The notes under the pieces were generated by a model. That model searched no databases. It saw only the letters and a list, made by a program, of their open reading frames with translations, and was not told the origin of the DNA. A DNA stretch of 7,370 nucleotides, from assembly GCA_964370235.1 (NCBI GenBank), contig CAYJIL010000106.1, positions 1 through 7,370 on the forward strand. Reading direction: 5' to 3'. The translations under genes and the position numbers were made by a program. Below are positions 1 to 6,167 of this stretch, piece after piece. Within the stretch, counting starts at the first letter, position 1; every line of letters begins with the position of its first letter. Origin of the DNA: CAYJIL01 sp964370235. GTDB lineage: Bacteria; Bacteroidota; Bacteroidia; Bacteroidales; Rikenellaceae.

Positions 1-1307
1 TAACCTATTTTTAGGTATTCGATACCCTCTAAATCTTCGGCACTATACACATTACGACCATCAATTAGCACTGGCTTACTTGCCATCGAGCGGCGCACAA
101 CCTCCCATGCAGCCATTCTAAACTCTTTCCACTCGGTGACATGAAATATCACCTGTGCATCGAGCACTGCCTCATACATATCCTTTGCATACTCTACCTT
201 ATCGCCAAGCTCTAGGTGTGCCTGATCCATTGCAACGGGGTCATATACCCTAACTACGCAACCTGCATCGAGCAGAGCATCAATAAGCACTAGCGCAGGA
301 GCTTCACGAATATCGTCGGTCTCGGGCTTAAAGGATAGCCCCCAAATAGCCACTCGCTTACCCGACACATCGCCATTATAGTGTTTACAAAACTTATCGA
401 ATAGCACTCGCTTTTGGCGATCATTCACCTCATCTACTGCCGAAAGCACAGCCATTGGGTAGCCTTGCTCTTTGGCTGTTTGAATAAGTGCCTTTACGTC
501 CTTTGGAAAGCACGAGCCACCATAGCCACAACCGCTATACAAAAATTTATTACCTATACGGCTATCGGTACCAATTCCTTTGCGCACCATGTTTACGTCA
601 GCACCCACAATTTCGCATAAATTGGCTATATCGTTCATAAACGAAATGCGAGTTGCAAGCATCGAGTTGGCGGCATATTTGGTCATCTCGGCCGATGGAA
701 CATCCATGAAGATAACCCTAAAGTTATTTATCTGCATAGGTTTATATAGCCTAGTCATTACCTTTTTTGCTCTCTTGCTATCTACTCCAACCACCACTCT
801 ATCGGGTTTCATAAAGTCGTTTATGGCATCGCCTTCTTTTAGGAATTCGGGGTTAGATGCTACGTCAAACTCTATGTCGAGCCCTCGTTTATCGAGCTGC
901 TCACGTATAGCCCTCTTTACCTTGTGGCAAGTACCAACAGGAACGGTGCTCTTAACCACCACAACCATGTATTTGTTTATTTGTGAGCCTATTTGGCGTG
1001 CTACCTCTAATACATAGCTCAAATCGGCACTGCCATCCTCGCCCTGCGGTGTTCCCACGGCTATAAAGATAACTTGGGCAGCCTCAATTACATCGGATAA
1101 CTGGGTGGTAAAACGCAGGCGTGATGCCTTTACGTTCTTGGCAACCAATAGGTCGAGTCTTGGCTCATAGATGGGGATTTTACCCTCTATAAGAGATTCT
1201 ATTTTTGATTGGTCGACATCGACACAACTCACCGAAGCCCCAAGCTCGGCAAAACACGCTCCGCTCACTAGCCCAACATACCCCGTACCTACAACTGCAA
1301 TATTCAT
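1..1307 (-). CDS. ugd: UDP-glucose 6-dehydrogenase, 3' end at the window edge
   Basis: Oxidises UDP-glucose to UDP-glucuronate with two NAD+, in the cytoplasm, supplying precursors for capsule, exopolysaccharide or LPS sugars. Translating the minus strand from the ATG at 1307 gives 435 codons with no stop. The N-terminal Rossmann nucleotide-binding motif GTGYVG is at residues 7-12, followed by an acidic residue ending the second strand (VDVD, 29-32). The substrate-binding and catalytic region includes Lys210 in the MTKYAAN stretch and the catalytic cysteine Cys266 in GYGGSCFPKD (261-270). The C-terminal UDP-binding domain carries FKPETDDIREAP (326-337). The length already matches Bacteroidota family members (about 435-440), and the last two bases in frame are TA, so the stop or a Tyr codon lies right at the edge. 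It is transcribed separately from the gene upstream of it on the minus strand, which has its own terminator. Family assignment is very secure; the polysaccharide served is unknown. Confidence 0.96.
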   Translation of the reverse strand, partial: MNIAVVGTGYVGLVSGACFAELGASVSCVDVDQSKIESLIEGKIPIYEPRLDLLVAKNVKASRLRFTTQLSDVIEAAQVIFIAVGTPQGEDGSADLSYVLEVARQIGSQINKYMVVVVKSTVPVGTCHKVKRAIREQLDKRGLDIEFDVASNPEFLKEGDAINDFMKPDRVVVGVDSKRAKKVMTRLYKPMQINNFRVIFMDVPSAEMTKYAANSMLATRISFMNDIANLCEIVGADVNMVRKGIGTDSRIGNKFLYSGCGYGGSCFPKDVKALIQTAKEQGYPMAVLSAVDEVNDRQKRVLFDKFCKHYNGDVSGKRVAIWGLSFKPETDDIREAPALVLIDALLDAGCVVRVYDPVAMDQAHLELGDKVEYAKDMYEAVLDAQVIFHVTEWKEFRMAAWEVVRRSMASKPVLIDGRNVYSAEDLEGIEYLKIG

Positions 1308-1358
1308 TATTTGACTAAGTTTGTTATACTCTTTGCCCACATGTGTGTGGTAAAGATG

Positions 1359-1366
1359 CAAATTTA
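1359..1366 (-). promoter_or_regulatory. Candidate ugd promoter, -7 box
   Basis: On the minus strand these bases read TAAATTTG, an exact match to the Bacteroidota -7 consensus TAnnTTTG. Transcription would begin near 1352 and give a leader of about 45 bases before the ugd ATG at 1307. No clear TTTG -33 element is seen at the usual 19-21 base distance. Instead an imperfect region overlaps the inverted repeat GTCTAT/ATAGAC (1376-1381 and 1389-1394, 7-base loop), which could be an operator. Confidence 0.55.
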
Positions 1367-1411
1367 ACATTTTTTGTCTATATATTACATAGACTCTTGC
1401 ATGCCCATCAC

Positions 1412-1442
1412 AAAAAAAGAAGCCTGCTCGCTATTGCGAGCA
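1412..1442 (-). terminator. Intrinsic terminator after the DUF4923-like gene
   Basis: A perfect 7-bp stem TGCTCGC/GCGAGCA (1425-1431 and 1436-1442) encloses a 4-base loop. Read on the minus strand, the hairpin is followed by GGCTTC and then seven T residues (the A run at 1412-1418). It starts about 30 bases after the stop of the gene ending at 1474, so it ends that transcript and insulates ugd. On the other strand the stem is followed by CTTCCTTTT, so weak activity in both directions is possible. Confidence 0.8.
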
Positions 1443-1473
1443 CAACTTCCTTTTATGTGTATAAACCAAACTA

Positions 1474-2097
1474 CTATCTAGCAAGCTCGAAACCAAGCAT
1501 CAAACCATCGTAGTTTTTTGCCAAATTCGAAATGGTAACCAAATATTCGATTTGTGTTAAATCGGCTGCTTTTATTAGCAGATCGAGTAGTTTATCGGCA
1601 TTAAAGTATATGAATAACGTATCGCCAGCCCAACTTATTTGCCCCGTTAGCTTTAGACCCTTTAATTTTTCGGTAAGATTGTATGATAGTACAATCTCTT
1701 TGGTCTCTGCATCAAGGGTATATGTACCATTTAGAGTGCGTCCCATAATTACCGAACTAAAATCATCACCATCGGTAAAAGTAAATTTGAGATTCTCGGC
1801 CGATACTCCCACCTTACCAAATACTTCGTTTAGCTTGGTATCTATTTGCGAAGATGCTGCCACGCCACCTGCCGTAGCCAACAAATCATCACCCTCTAGC
1901 CTACTTGCAAAACTCACATAGTGCCATGTGCTAGCGATTTGTGCCTTTGACAGCGGAACAACCTTGTCGGTCACTGTTCCAATTACGTCTTTTATGGCTG
2001 GAGAATTAAAAATATCTTTCCAACTTTGTGCATTAACACTTGTCGAAGAAAGAGAAAACAAAGCGCAGGCAAATGCCAATCTTACTATTTTTTGCAT
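1474..2097 (-). CDS. Exported DUF4923-like (lipocalin-like) protein, unknown function
   Basis: A 207-residue protein with a clear type I signal peptide: basic start (MQKIVR), a hydrophobic core, and a likely cut after VNA (residues 21-23) before QSWKDIF. The mature part opens with a short helical stretch (about 25-50) ending in VVPLSKAQIAS. It continues with beta-rich sequence: STWHYVSFAS (56-65), LLATAGGVAASS (72-83), a FTDGDDF turn, GTYTLDAETKEIVLSYN, and a C-terminal DGLMLGFELAR. From memory this layout (SWKD start, TWxY, LLxxAGG, GTYxxD, NADKLL, YDGLMLGF end) matches the DUF4923 family of Bacteroidales, described as lipocalin-like; I could not run a profile search. No catalytic residues are recognisable. 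It is monocistronic, with its own promoter upstream and a terminator downstream. It probably resides in the periplasm; ligand or role unknown. Confidence 0.85.
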   Translation of the reverse strand: MQKIVRLAFACALFSLSSTSVNAQSWKDIFNSPAIKDVIGTVTDKVVPLSKAQIASTWHYVSFASRLEGDDLLATAGGVAASSQIDTKLNEVFGKVGVSAENLKFTFTDGDDFSSVIMGRTLNGTYTLDAETKEIVLSYNLTEKLKGLKLTGQISWAGDTLFIYFNADKLLDLLIKAADLTQIEYLVTISNLAKNYDGLMLGFELAR

Positions 2098-2143
2098 TGT
2101 GTGTTTAAATTAATTTATATATATCGTTTTTCGCAAAACGTGA

Positions 2144-2177
2144 CAAATGTATGCAAAAAAGTGGAATAACTACAATG
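2144..2177 (-). promoter_or_regulatory. Candidate promoter of the DUF4923-like gene
   Basis: On the minus strand the -7 box TACATTTG (2151 down to 2144) matches TAnnTTTG exactly. A TTG core lies at 2175-2173, 21 bases upstream, fitting the Bacteroidota -33 element. The start site would be near 2137, leaving a leader of about 40 AT-rich bases before the ATG at 2097. The perfect inverted repeat CGTTTT/AAAACG (2125-2140) covers the predicted start of the transcript. Confidence 0.6.
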
Positions 2178-2206
2178 TTTTGTGCCTAAAATAGACAAAA
2201 TACACG

Positions 2207-2223
2207 TTTTCGGCTGACGAAAA
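2207..2223. other. Inverted repeat between the divergent promoters
   Basis: TTTTCG and CGAAAA (2207-2212 and 2218-2223) form a perfect 6-bp dyad around GCTGA, about 20 bases upstream of the proposed sod -33 element. A related dyad CGTTTT/AAAACG lies at 2125-2140. The 8-mer AAAACGTG at 2135-2142 recurs inverted as CACGTTTT at 2203-2210. This could be a binding site for a regulator of one or both divergent genes, but in AT-rich DNA such dyads also arise by chance. Confidence 0.25.
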
Positions 2224-2243
2224 GTACAAAAAAAACAGCCTCG

Positions 2244-2276
2244 TTTTTGTTTTGGGAGCTAGAAATTACTATTTTG
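2244..2276 (+). promoter_or_regulatory. Candidate sod promoter
   Basis: TTTTTG (2244-2249) is a good -33 element, followed after 20 bases by TATTTTG (2270-2276). The latter is one base short of the TAnnTTTG -7 consensus. Transcription would start near 2283, about 32 bases before the sod ATG. The imperfect -7 box could mean a need for an activator. Confidence 0.45.
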
Positions 2277-2314
2277 CCCTCCGCAAAGCAACTGTTTATT
2301 AAAACTAAACTATT

Positions 2315-2956
2315 ATGAAGAGAGAATTAACGACACTAGCCACAATGGTGCTTTCGGCAAGTTTTGCCCTAGCACAAGGAGGAGCGTTTACACTACCAAA
2401 TCTTCCCTACAAGACAGATGCACTAGAACCCGTCATTACACAGCAGACAATAGAGCTACACTGGGGCAAACACCTAAGGGGGTATATCAACAACCTTAAT
2501 AAACTGGTGCCCGATAGCCAATACAAAGATGCCACGCTCGAAGAGATGGCAACAAATGCAACGGGTGCAATATTCAACAATGCTGCACAAACGTGGAATC
2601 ATATCCTATACTTTAATACATTTTCGCCCGATGGTTCAAGAGAACCCAAAGGCAAATTGCTAAAGGCTATCGAGCGAGATTTTGGTTCGGTAGAGGAGTT
2701 TAAGAGCGAATTCCAAAAAAAGGGCGCTGCAATCTTTGGTTCGGGCTGGGTTTGGCTCTCAAAAGATAGCAAAGGTAAGCTACATATTACGGCCGAATCT
2801 AACGCAGGCAATCCTCTGGATGAAAACCTTGTTCCACTAATTGGTATCGATGTTTGGGAGCATGCCTACTATTTAGATTACCAAAATCGCCGAGCCGAAC
2901 ACCTCCAAAAGATTTGGGATATAGTAGATTGGAATATTGTAGAGGATAGATATTAG
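2315..2956 (+). CDS. sodB: Exported Fe-type superoxide dismutase
   Basis: Converts superoxide to oxygen and hydrogen peroxide. The 213-residue product has a type I signal peptide (residues 1-20, cut after ALA) fused to an otherwise complete dismutase that begins FTLPNLPY. The N-terminal helical domain gives metal ligands His49 (LHWGKHL) and His96 (TWNHILYF). The C-terminal domain gives Asp179 and His183 (DVWEHAYYLDY). The gate tyrosine is Tyr57 and the second-shell histidine His53, by alignment with E. coli Tyr34 and His30. Gln92 (NNAAQ) and Ala164 (SNAGNPL) are the iron-type pattern rather than the manganese one. However, Bacteroides and Porphyromonas relatives are often cambialistic, so metal use is uncertain. 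The GKHL sequence, in place of GKHH, is also as I recall it in Bacteroides enzymes. The signal peptide implies action in the periplasm or outside the cell, unlike the usual cytoplasmic SodB. It is probably monocistronic; the small RNA unit downstream has its own promoter. Confidence 0.95.
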   Translation: MKRELTTLATMVLSASFALAQGGAFTLPNLPYKTDALEPVITQQTIELHWGKHLRGYINNLNKLVPDSQYKDATLEEMATNATGAIFNNAAQTWNHILYFNTFSPDGSREPKGKLLKAIERDFGSVEEFKSEFQKKGAAIFGSGWVWLSKDSKGKLHITAESNAGNPLDENLVPLIGIDVWEHAYYLDYQNRRAEHLQKIWDIVDWNIVEDRY

Positions 2957-2965
2957 CACGTTTAG

Positions 2966-3005
2966 AACTAAAAATACCCTTAGTTTAATAAGAAACTTCT
3001 TTTTT
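2966..3005 (+). terminator. Weak candidate terminator after sod
   Basis: AACTAA (2966-2971) can pair with TTAGTT (2980-2985) ten bases after the sod stop codon. A T-rich stretch (CTTCTTTTTT, ending at 3005) follows about 12 bases later. The stem has only one G-C pair and the T run is not adjacent, so this is a weak call; it is offered because a strong new promoter begins about 45 bases further on. Confidence 0.3.
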
Positions 3006-3047
3006 GTATAACAAAAGTTACAATTAATACATTTTTAACGAAAAAAG

Positions 3048-3080
3048 TTTGCATTTTCATAAAAAAAATATGTATATTTG
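3048..3080 (+). promoter_or_regulatory. Strong Bacteroidota promoter of the small RNA unit
   Basis: TTTG (3048-3051) and TATATTTG (3073-3080) are separated by 21 bases. This is the best match in the window to the TTTG-N19-21-TAnnTTTG promoter of the Bacteroidota primary sigma factor. The start site would be near 3087. No plausible start codon with a good frame follows before the terminator at 3223-3271, so it appears to drive a non-coding transcript. Confidence 0.75.
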
Positions 3081-3086
3081 TAACGG

Positions 3087-3271
3087 AAACAAGAACAAAG
3101 ACGGTTAAAATTTTAATGATCGTAAGCATCTTTGATTTTAATATTATTATCTAATAATAAATTGAAAGTTCCAAACTACACGAGGATTGTATGGAGTTAC
3201 CCCAAACTAAGCTCCATATAGCGTATCTTGCCTGATTGCAGCTCTGTCTGCTCAGGCAGGATATTTTTTTT
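3087..3271 (+). ncRNA. Candidate small RNA of about 185 nt, class unassigned
   Basis: This stretch is bounded by a near-ideal promoter and a strong terminator and contains no convincing reading frame. The 5' half is AT-rich, with the palindrome TTAAAATTTTAA (3105-3116) and a small hairpin TTATT/AATAA. The 3' half holds a clear stem-loop: 3187-3196 pairs with 3212-3221 (7 Watson-Crick pairs TATGGAG/CTCCATA extended by three pairs, two of them G-T) around a 15-base loop containing ACCCC. The terminator hairpin follows. Size and layout resemble the Bacteroidales-1 RNA motif, which some authors equate with 6S RNA, but I see no long closing stem between the ends, so this is only a suggestion. Alternatively it is a long leader with an attenuator for the reductase at 3353. 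The separate -7 box at 3304 argues against that. Confidence 0.6.
3223..3271 (+). terminator. Strong intrinsic terminator of the small RNA unit
   Basis: The stem pairs 3223-3235 with 3252-3264 (core TGCCTGA/TCAGGCA, extended outwards by CT/GG and TAT/ATA-type pairs). A further inner helix GCAG/CTGC (3238-3241 with 3248-3251) sits beyond a 2-base bulge, with loop CTCTGT. Eight T residues (3264-3271) follow. It is the most stable hairpin with a T run in the window. It lies 82 bases before the reductase start codon. Confidence 0.88.
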
Positions 3272-3303
3272 GTGGCTACTGCCCAAAATTATAAAAGAAT
3301 TGT

Positions 3304-3311
3304 TAACTTTG
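3304..3311 (+). promoter_or_regulatory. Candidate promoter -7 box of the reductase operon
   Basis: TAACTTTG matches TAnnTTTG exactly and lies just downstream of the small RNA terminator. The start site would be near 3318, giving a leader of about 35 bases to the ATG at 3353. No TTTG -33 element is seen at 19-21 bases (the nearest is 31 bases away), so strength is uncertain. Confidence 0.5.
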
Positions 3312-3352
3312 GGAGAGATAATTTCCACTTGATTAACCCTAAAGACACTACT

Positions 3353-4372
3353 ATGAACCAGAAAGAGAATCAGACAAACTACACCCCATGCAAAGAGAGA
3401 TACCAAAAGCTAAAGTACGAATATGCTGGCAGAAGTGGGCTTTTACTGCCTAAGATCTCGTTGGGCCTATGGCACAATTTTGGAACACATGATAGCTTTG
3501 AAGAGGCAACCAACATGGTACATCATGCCTTTGATAGTGGTATTACACATTTTGATCTAGCAAACAATTATGGCCCACTGCCGGGTAGTGCAGAGACCAA
3601 TTTTGGCAAAATTCTCAAAAACGGGCTTGCAGCCTACCGAGACGAGATAATCATATCATCAAAAGCAGGACACGATATGTGGGAGGGCCCATATGGTGTT
3701 AACTCTTCACGCAAGAACCTAATGGCTAGCGTAGACCAAAGTCTAAAGCGAATTGGGGTCGACTATCTAGATATATTCTACACACACGTATATGACGGGG
3801 TAACCCCCATCGAGGAGACCATACAAACGGTTATCGACATTGTCAAGAGCGGTAAAGCACTATATGCTGGTATTTCTAAATATCCGCCCGTTTTGGCACA
3901 GCAGGCATATGATATGCTCGAAAGAGCAGGTGTGCCTTGCCTATTGAGCCAATATAGTTATAGTATGTTCGACAGAGAGATTGAGGTGCAGAGCCTGCCA
4001 CTAGCGAGCGAGAATGGTAGTGGATTCATAGCGTTTTCGCCACTAGCACAAGGAATGTTAACCGACAAATACCTTAACGGAATACCACAAAACTCGCGTG
4101 CAGCCAAAGAGAGTGGCTACTTAAAGATACATCAAGTCACACAAGAGAGAGTTGCAATGGCAAAAGAGCTACAAAAATTAGCACAAGAGCGTGGGCAAAC
4201 CCTAGCACAAATGGCGCTAGCATGGACACTGCGTGACAAGCGCATGACATCGGTAATTGTTGGGGCTAGCAGTACTACACAGCTTAGCGACAACTTGGGA
4301 GCACTCGATAACCTTGCCTTTAGTAGCGAGGAGTTAGAGAGAATCGAAACGATACTAGCTCCACAAAAATAA
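3353..4372 (+). CDS. Aldo/keto reductase, YghZ/AKR14A type
   Basis: An NADPH-dependent cytoplasmic reductase of 339 residues. It strongly resembles E. coli YghZ (Gpr, 346 residues), which reduces L-glyceraldehyde 3-phosphate and methylglyoxal-type aldehydes. Shared stretches include ISLGLWHNFG (35-44), THFDLANNYGPLPGSAE (65-81), MWEGPYG (109-115), the SGKALYAGIS strand and SPLAQGMLTDKYLNGIPQ (229-246). The catalytic tetrad is Asp68, Tyr73, Lys104 (SSKAGHD) and His145 (FYTHVYD). The C-terminal cofactor-binding part is SVIVGASSTTQLSDN (300-314). The frame is open upstream to a TTG at 3236, but that would place the small RNA terminator inside the gene. The ATG at 3353 gives the family's normal N-terminus. 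The sialidase-fold gene starts 23 bases after the stop, so the two probably form an operon. The exact physiological substrate, perhaps a sugar-derived aldehyde, is not shown by the sequence. Confidence 0.93.
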   Translation: MNQKENQTNYTPCKERYQKLKYEYAGRSGLLLPKISLGLWHNFGTHDSFEEATNMVHHAFDSGITHFDLANNYGPLPGSAETNFGKILKNGLAAYRDEIIISSKAGHDMWEGPYGVNSSRKNLMASVDQSLKRIGVDYLDIFYTHVYDGVTPIEETIQTVIDIVKSGKALYAGISKYPPVLAQQAYDMLERAGVPCLLSQYSYSMFDREIEVQSLPLASENGSGFIAFSPLAQGMLTDKYLNGIPQNSRAAKESGYLKIHQVTQERVAMAKELQKLAQERGQTLAQMALAWTLRDKRMTSVIVGASSTTQLSDNLGALDNLAFSSEELERIETILAPQK

Positions 4373-4395
4373 ATATACAATTATCTAGTTTAGTA

Positions 4396-6066
4396 ATGAG
4401 AATTAATTTCAAAATTTTGGCTGCAACAGTAGCCTTGGCTAGCTTTTGGGCGGGTAAACCACCCAAAAGTGTAACCGATATTTTTGCTCCGGTGGTGGTA
4501 GGTACTCCACCATCGGATGCTTATATTGGACTTTCGTTAATGGACGATGGCGAAATACGCCACTACAACTATGGCGAACAAAAAGAGAGCGAGCTTCCGC
4601 TCTATATTTCGTCGGTAGACAGCGGCCTAACATGGAAGACCATACACCTACCACACGATATACCCTATGCCGATACTCGTTCGCCAATTAGTGGCGAGTA
4701 TATACGTGCCACACATTCAAAGGATAAGGTATATATAATTCGCACCAAAGGAGGAATCGATGGCGACCGCACCATCACCAAGATAGACGACAACATTGCC
4801 ATAATGCTAAAGCCACCAGTATTTGCCGATGGTGGCAAGCGTGTAATTATTGCAGGACACGGCATCGACCGCAAAGGGTGCTTCACATACGTATCTACCG
4901 ATGATGGTGTAACGTGGCAAAAATCAAACCGCATTAACACCCCTCCACACCAGAGCGGTGGCCACCACCTAGGCACAAGGTGGAACCATGGTGCAGTTGA
5001 GCCAACCGTAATTGCACTATCGGATGGTAGACTATGGATGATAATGCGCACAGCACAAGATAGGCACTGGCAATCGTTCTCGACAGACGGTGGCTTAACA
5101 TGGTGTGAGCCTACACCATCGCCTTTTTATGGCACAATTACCATGCCTACCCTATTTAAGTTAAAAGATGGTAGAATACTATTCTTTTGGACTAACACCA
5201 CCCCACTGCCCGAGCGCAAAGAAGCAAACGGTGTGTGGGACGATGTATTCACCAACCGAGATGCTACGCACGTTGCAATTAGCGAAGACGATGGCAAGAC
5301 ATGGATTGGTATGCGTGAACTATACCTTAACGATGGGCGTAATCTCAAAGACCTAGCTTCATCGCAAGGAATAGACAAGAGCGTGCACCAAGCACAGGCA
5401 ATACAGCTGAGCGACGATAAGGTTATGGTAGCCGTTGGGCAAAACAAGCGATATAGGAAAATATTGATTTTCGATGTCGACTGGCTATATGAGAAGGAGC
5501 GCAATACTACGCTTGACGATTTCAATGAGAATTGGTCGGCATTTAGGTATTATAAAGGTATAGTGGGACACTGTGGATATAACCGTGAACTAGCGCCCTT
5601 GCTAATTGACCACCCAGACAAAGCAGGTGCAAAGGCACTAAAGATTGGTTATACGCCCAACGATACGCTAGTGCAAGATCGTGATGGTGCATTATGGAAT
5701 TTCCCAGCAGCAAAAAATGGCGAACTTAGCGTAGGGCTAAAGATGGCACAAGGGGCACAAGATGCAAATCTGATACTCACCGACCATTGGTTCAACCCCA
5801 CCGACACTGTGAGCCTATACCAAGGGCAATATATCGTAAAGCTAAACCGCAAGGAGCTAAAGATAAAAGACGATAAGTGGCACACTCTACGCATAGTGTG
5901 GCAGCACAATGGCATAGCGACGCTATATGTCGACAACAAAAAAGTAGGCAAGCGAGAGCTCAACAACCCCACCCAGCATGGAGTATCATATCTTCATATT
6001 TTGGGAGGCGACAAGCCCGACAATATTGGTGTGCTGATAGATGGTGTTAGTGCAAAGGTAATGTAG
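4396..6066 (+). CDS. Sialidase-fold (Asp-box) protein with C-terminal lectin-like domain
   Basis: A 556-residue, probably exported protein. Four Asp boxes (S-x-D-x-G-x-T-W) lie at residues 73-80, 167-174, 229-236 and 296-303, the mark of a six-bladed sialidase-type beta-propeller. The segment GAVEPTVIALSDGRLWMIMRT (199-219) is typical of BNR_2/sialidase-superfamily hydrolases and supplies likely active-site residues Glu202 and Arg218. From about residue 385 the sequence changes to a beta-sandwich resembling concanavalin/LamG folds, with KWHTLRIVWQHNGIATLYVD (494-513) as the signature. No classical FRIP motif is seen, so true sialidase activity (GH33) is not established; it may act on another sugar linkage. 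The N-terminus is hydrophobic (ILAATVALASFWAG) and looks like a signal peptide, but with no ideal cleavage site; LASF at 14-17 resembles a lipobox lacking its cysteine. It is probably co-transcribed with the reductase upstream. Confidence 0.85.
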   Translation: MRINFKILAATVALASFWAGKPPKSVTDIFAPVVVGTPPSDAYIGLSLMDDGEIRHYNYGEQKESELPLYISSVDSGLTWKTIHLPHDIPYADTRSPISGEYIRATHSKDKVYIIRTKGGIDGDRTITKIDDNIAIMLKPPVFADGGKRVIIAGHGIDRKGCFTYVSTDDGVTWQKSNRINTPPHQSGGHHLGTRWNHGAVEPTVIALSDGRLWMIMRTAQDRHWQSFSTDGGLTWCEPTPSPFYGTITMPTLFKLKDGRILFFWTNTTPLPERKEANGVWDDVFTNRDATHVAISEDDGKTWIGMRELYLNDGRNLKDLASSQGIDKSVHQAQAIQLSDDKVMVAVGQNKRYRKILIFDVDWLYEKERNTTLDDFNENWSAFRYYKGIVGHCGYNRELAPLLIDHPDKAGAKALKIGYTPNDTLVQDRDGALWNFPAAKNGELSVGLKMAQGAQDANLILTDHWFNPTDTVSLYQGQYIVKLNRKELKIKDDKWHTLRIVWQHNGIATLYVDNKKVGKRELNNPTQHGVSYLHILGGDKPDNIGVLIDGVSAKVM

Positions 6067-6089
6067 TAAAAGGCTACATTGGCTTACAG

Positions 6090-6113
6090 TAGTGGCTATA
6101 AGCAGCTATTTTT
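6090..6113 (+). terminator. Weak terminator after the sialidase-fold gene
   Basis: TAGTGGC (6090-6096) pairs with GCAGCTA (6102-6108) with one G-T wobble and one mismatch around a 5-base loop, directly followed by five T residues. An alternative fold pairs GCTTA with TAAGC around the same bases. It lies between the sialidase-fold stop (6066) and the next promoter, where a terminator would be expected. Confidence 0.4.
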
Positions 6114-6126
6114 AACAATAATTTTA

Positions 6127-6134
6127 TATCTTTG
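6127..6134 (+). promoter_or_regulatory. Candidate promoter -7 box of the CBM9-like gene
   Basis: TATCTTTG matches TAnnTTTG exactly. The start site would be near 6141, about 27 bases before the ATG at 6168. The expected -33 position is occupied by a T-rich stretch (TTTTTAACA) rather than a clean TTTG. Some read-through from the operon upstream is also possible. Confidence 0.55.
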
Positions 6135-6167
6135 CACCCATAAAGCAAAACATAAAACAACTATAAC

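Noticed and set aside
414..1017. Plus-strand frames inside the dehydrogenase region
   Set aside because: They are antisense to a full-length, motif-complete UDP-glucose 6-dehydrogenase and show no family features.
3236..3352. Upstream extension of the reductase to a TTG start (378 residues)
   Set aside because: The added 39 residues would be encoded across the terminator hairpin and the -7 box and do not resemble the family. The ATG at 3353 gives the normal YghZ-like N-terminus.
3197..3406. Minus-strand frame of 69 residues with a hydrophobic start
   Set aside because: It lies over the terminator, the reductase promoter and the reductase 5' end on the other strand, and matches no family I know.
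4439..5972. Several minus-strand frames across the sialidase-fold gene
   Set aside because: They are antisense shadows of a gene whose Asp boxes and lectin-like domain are continuous in the plus frame.
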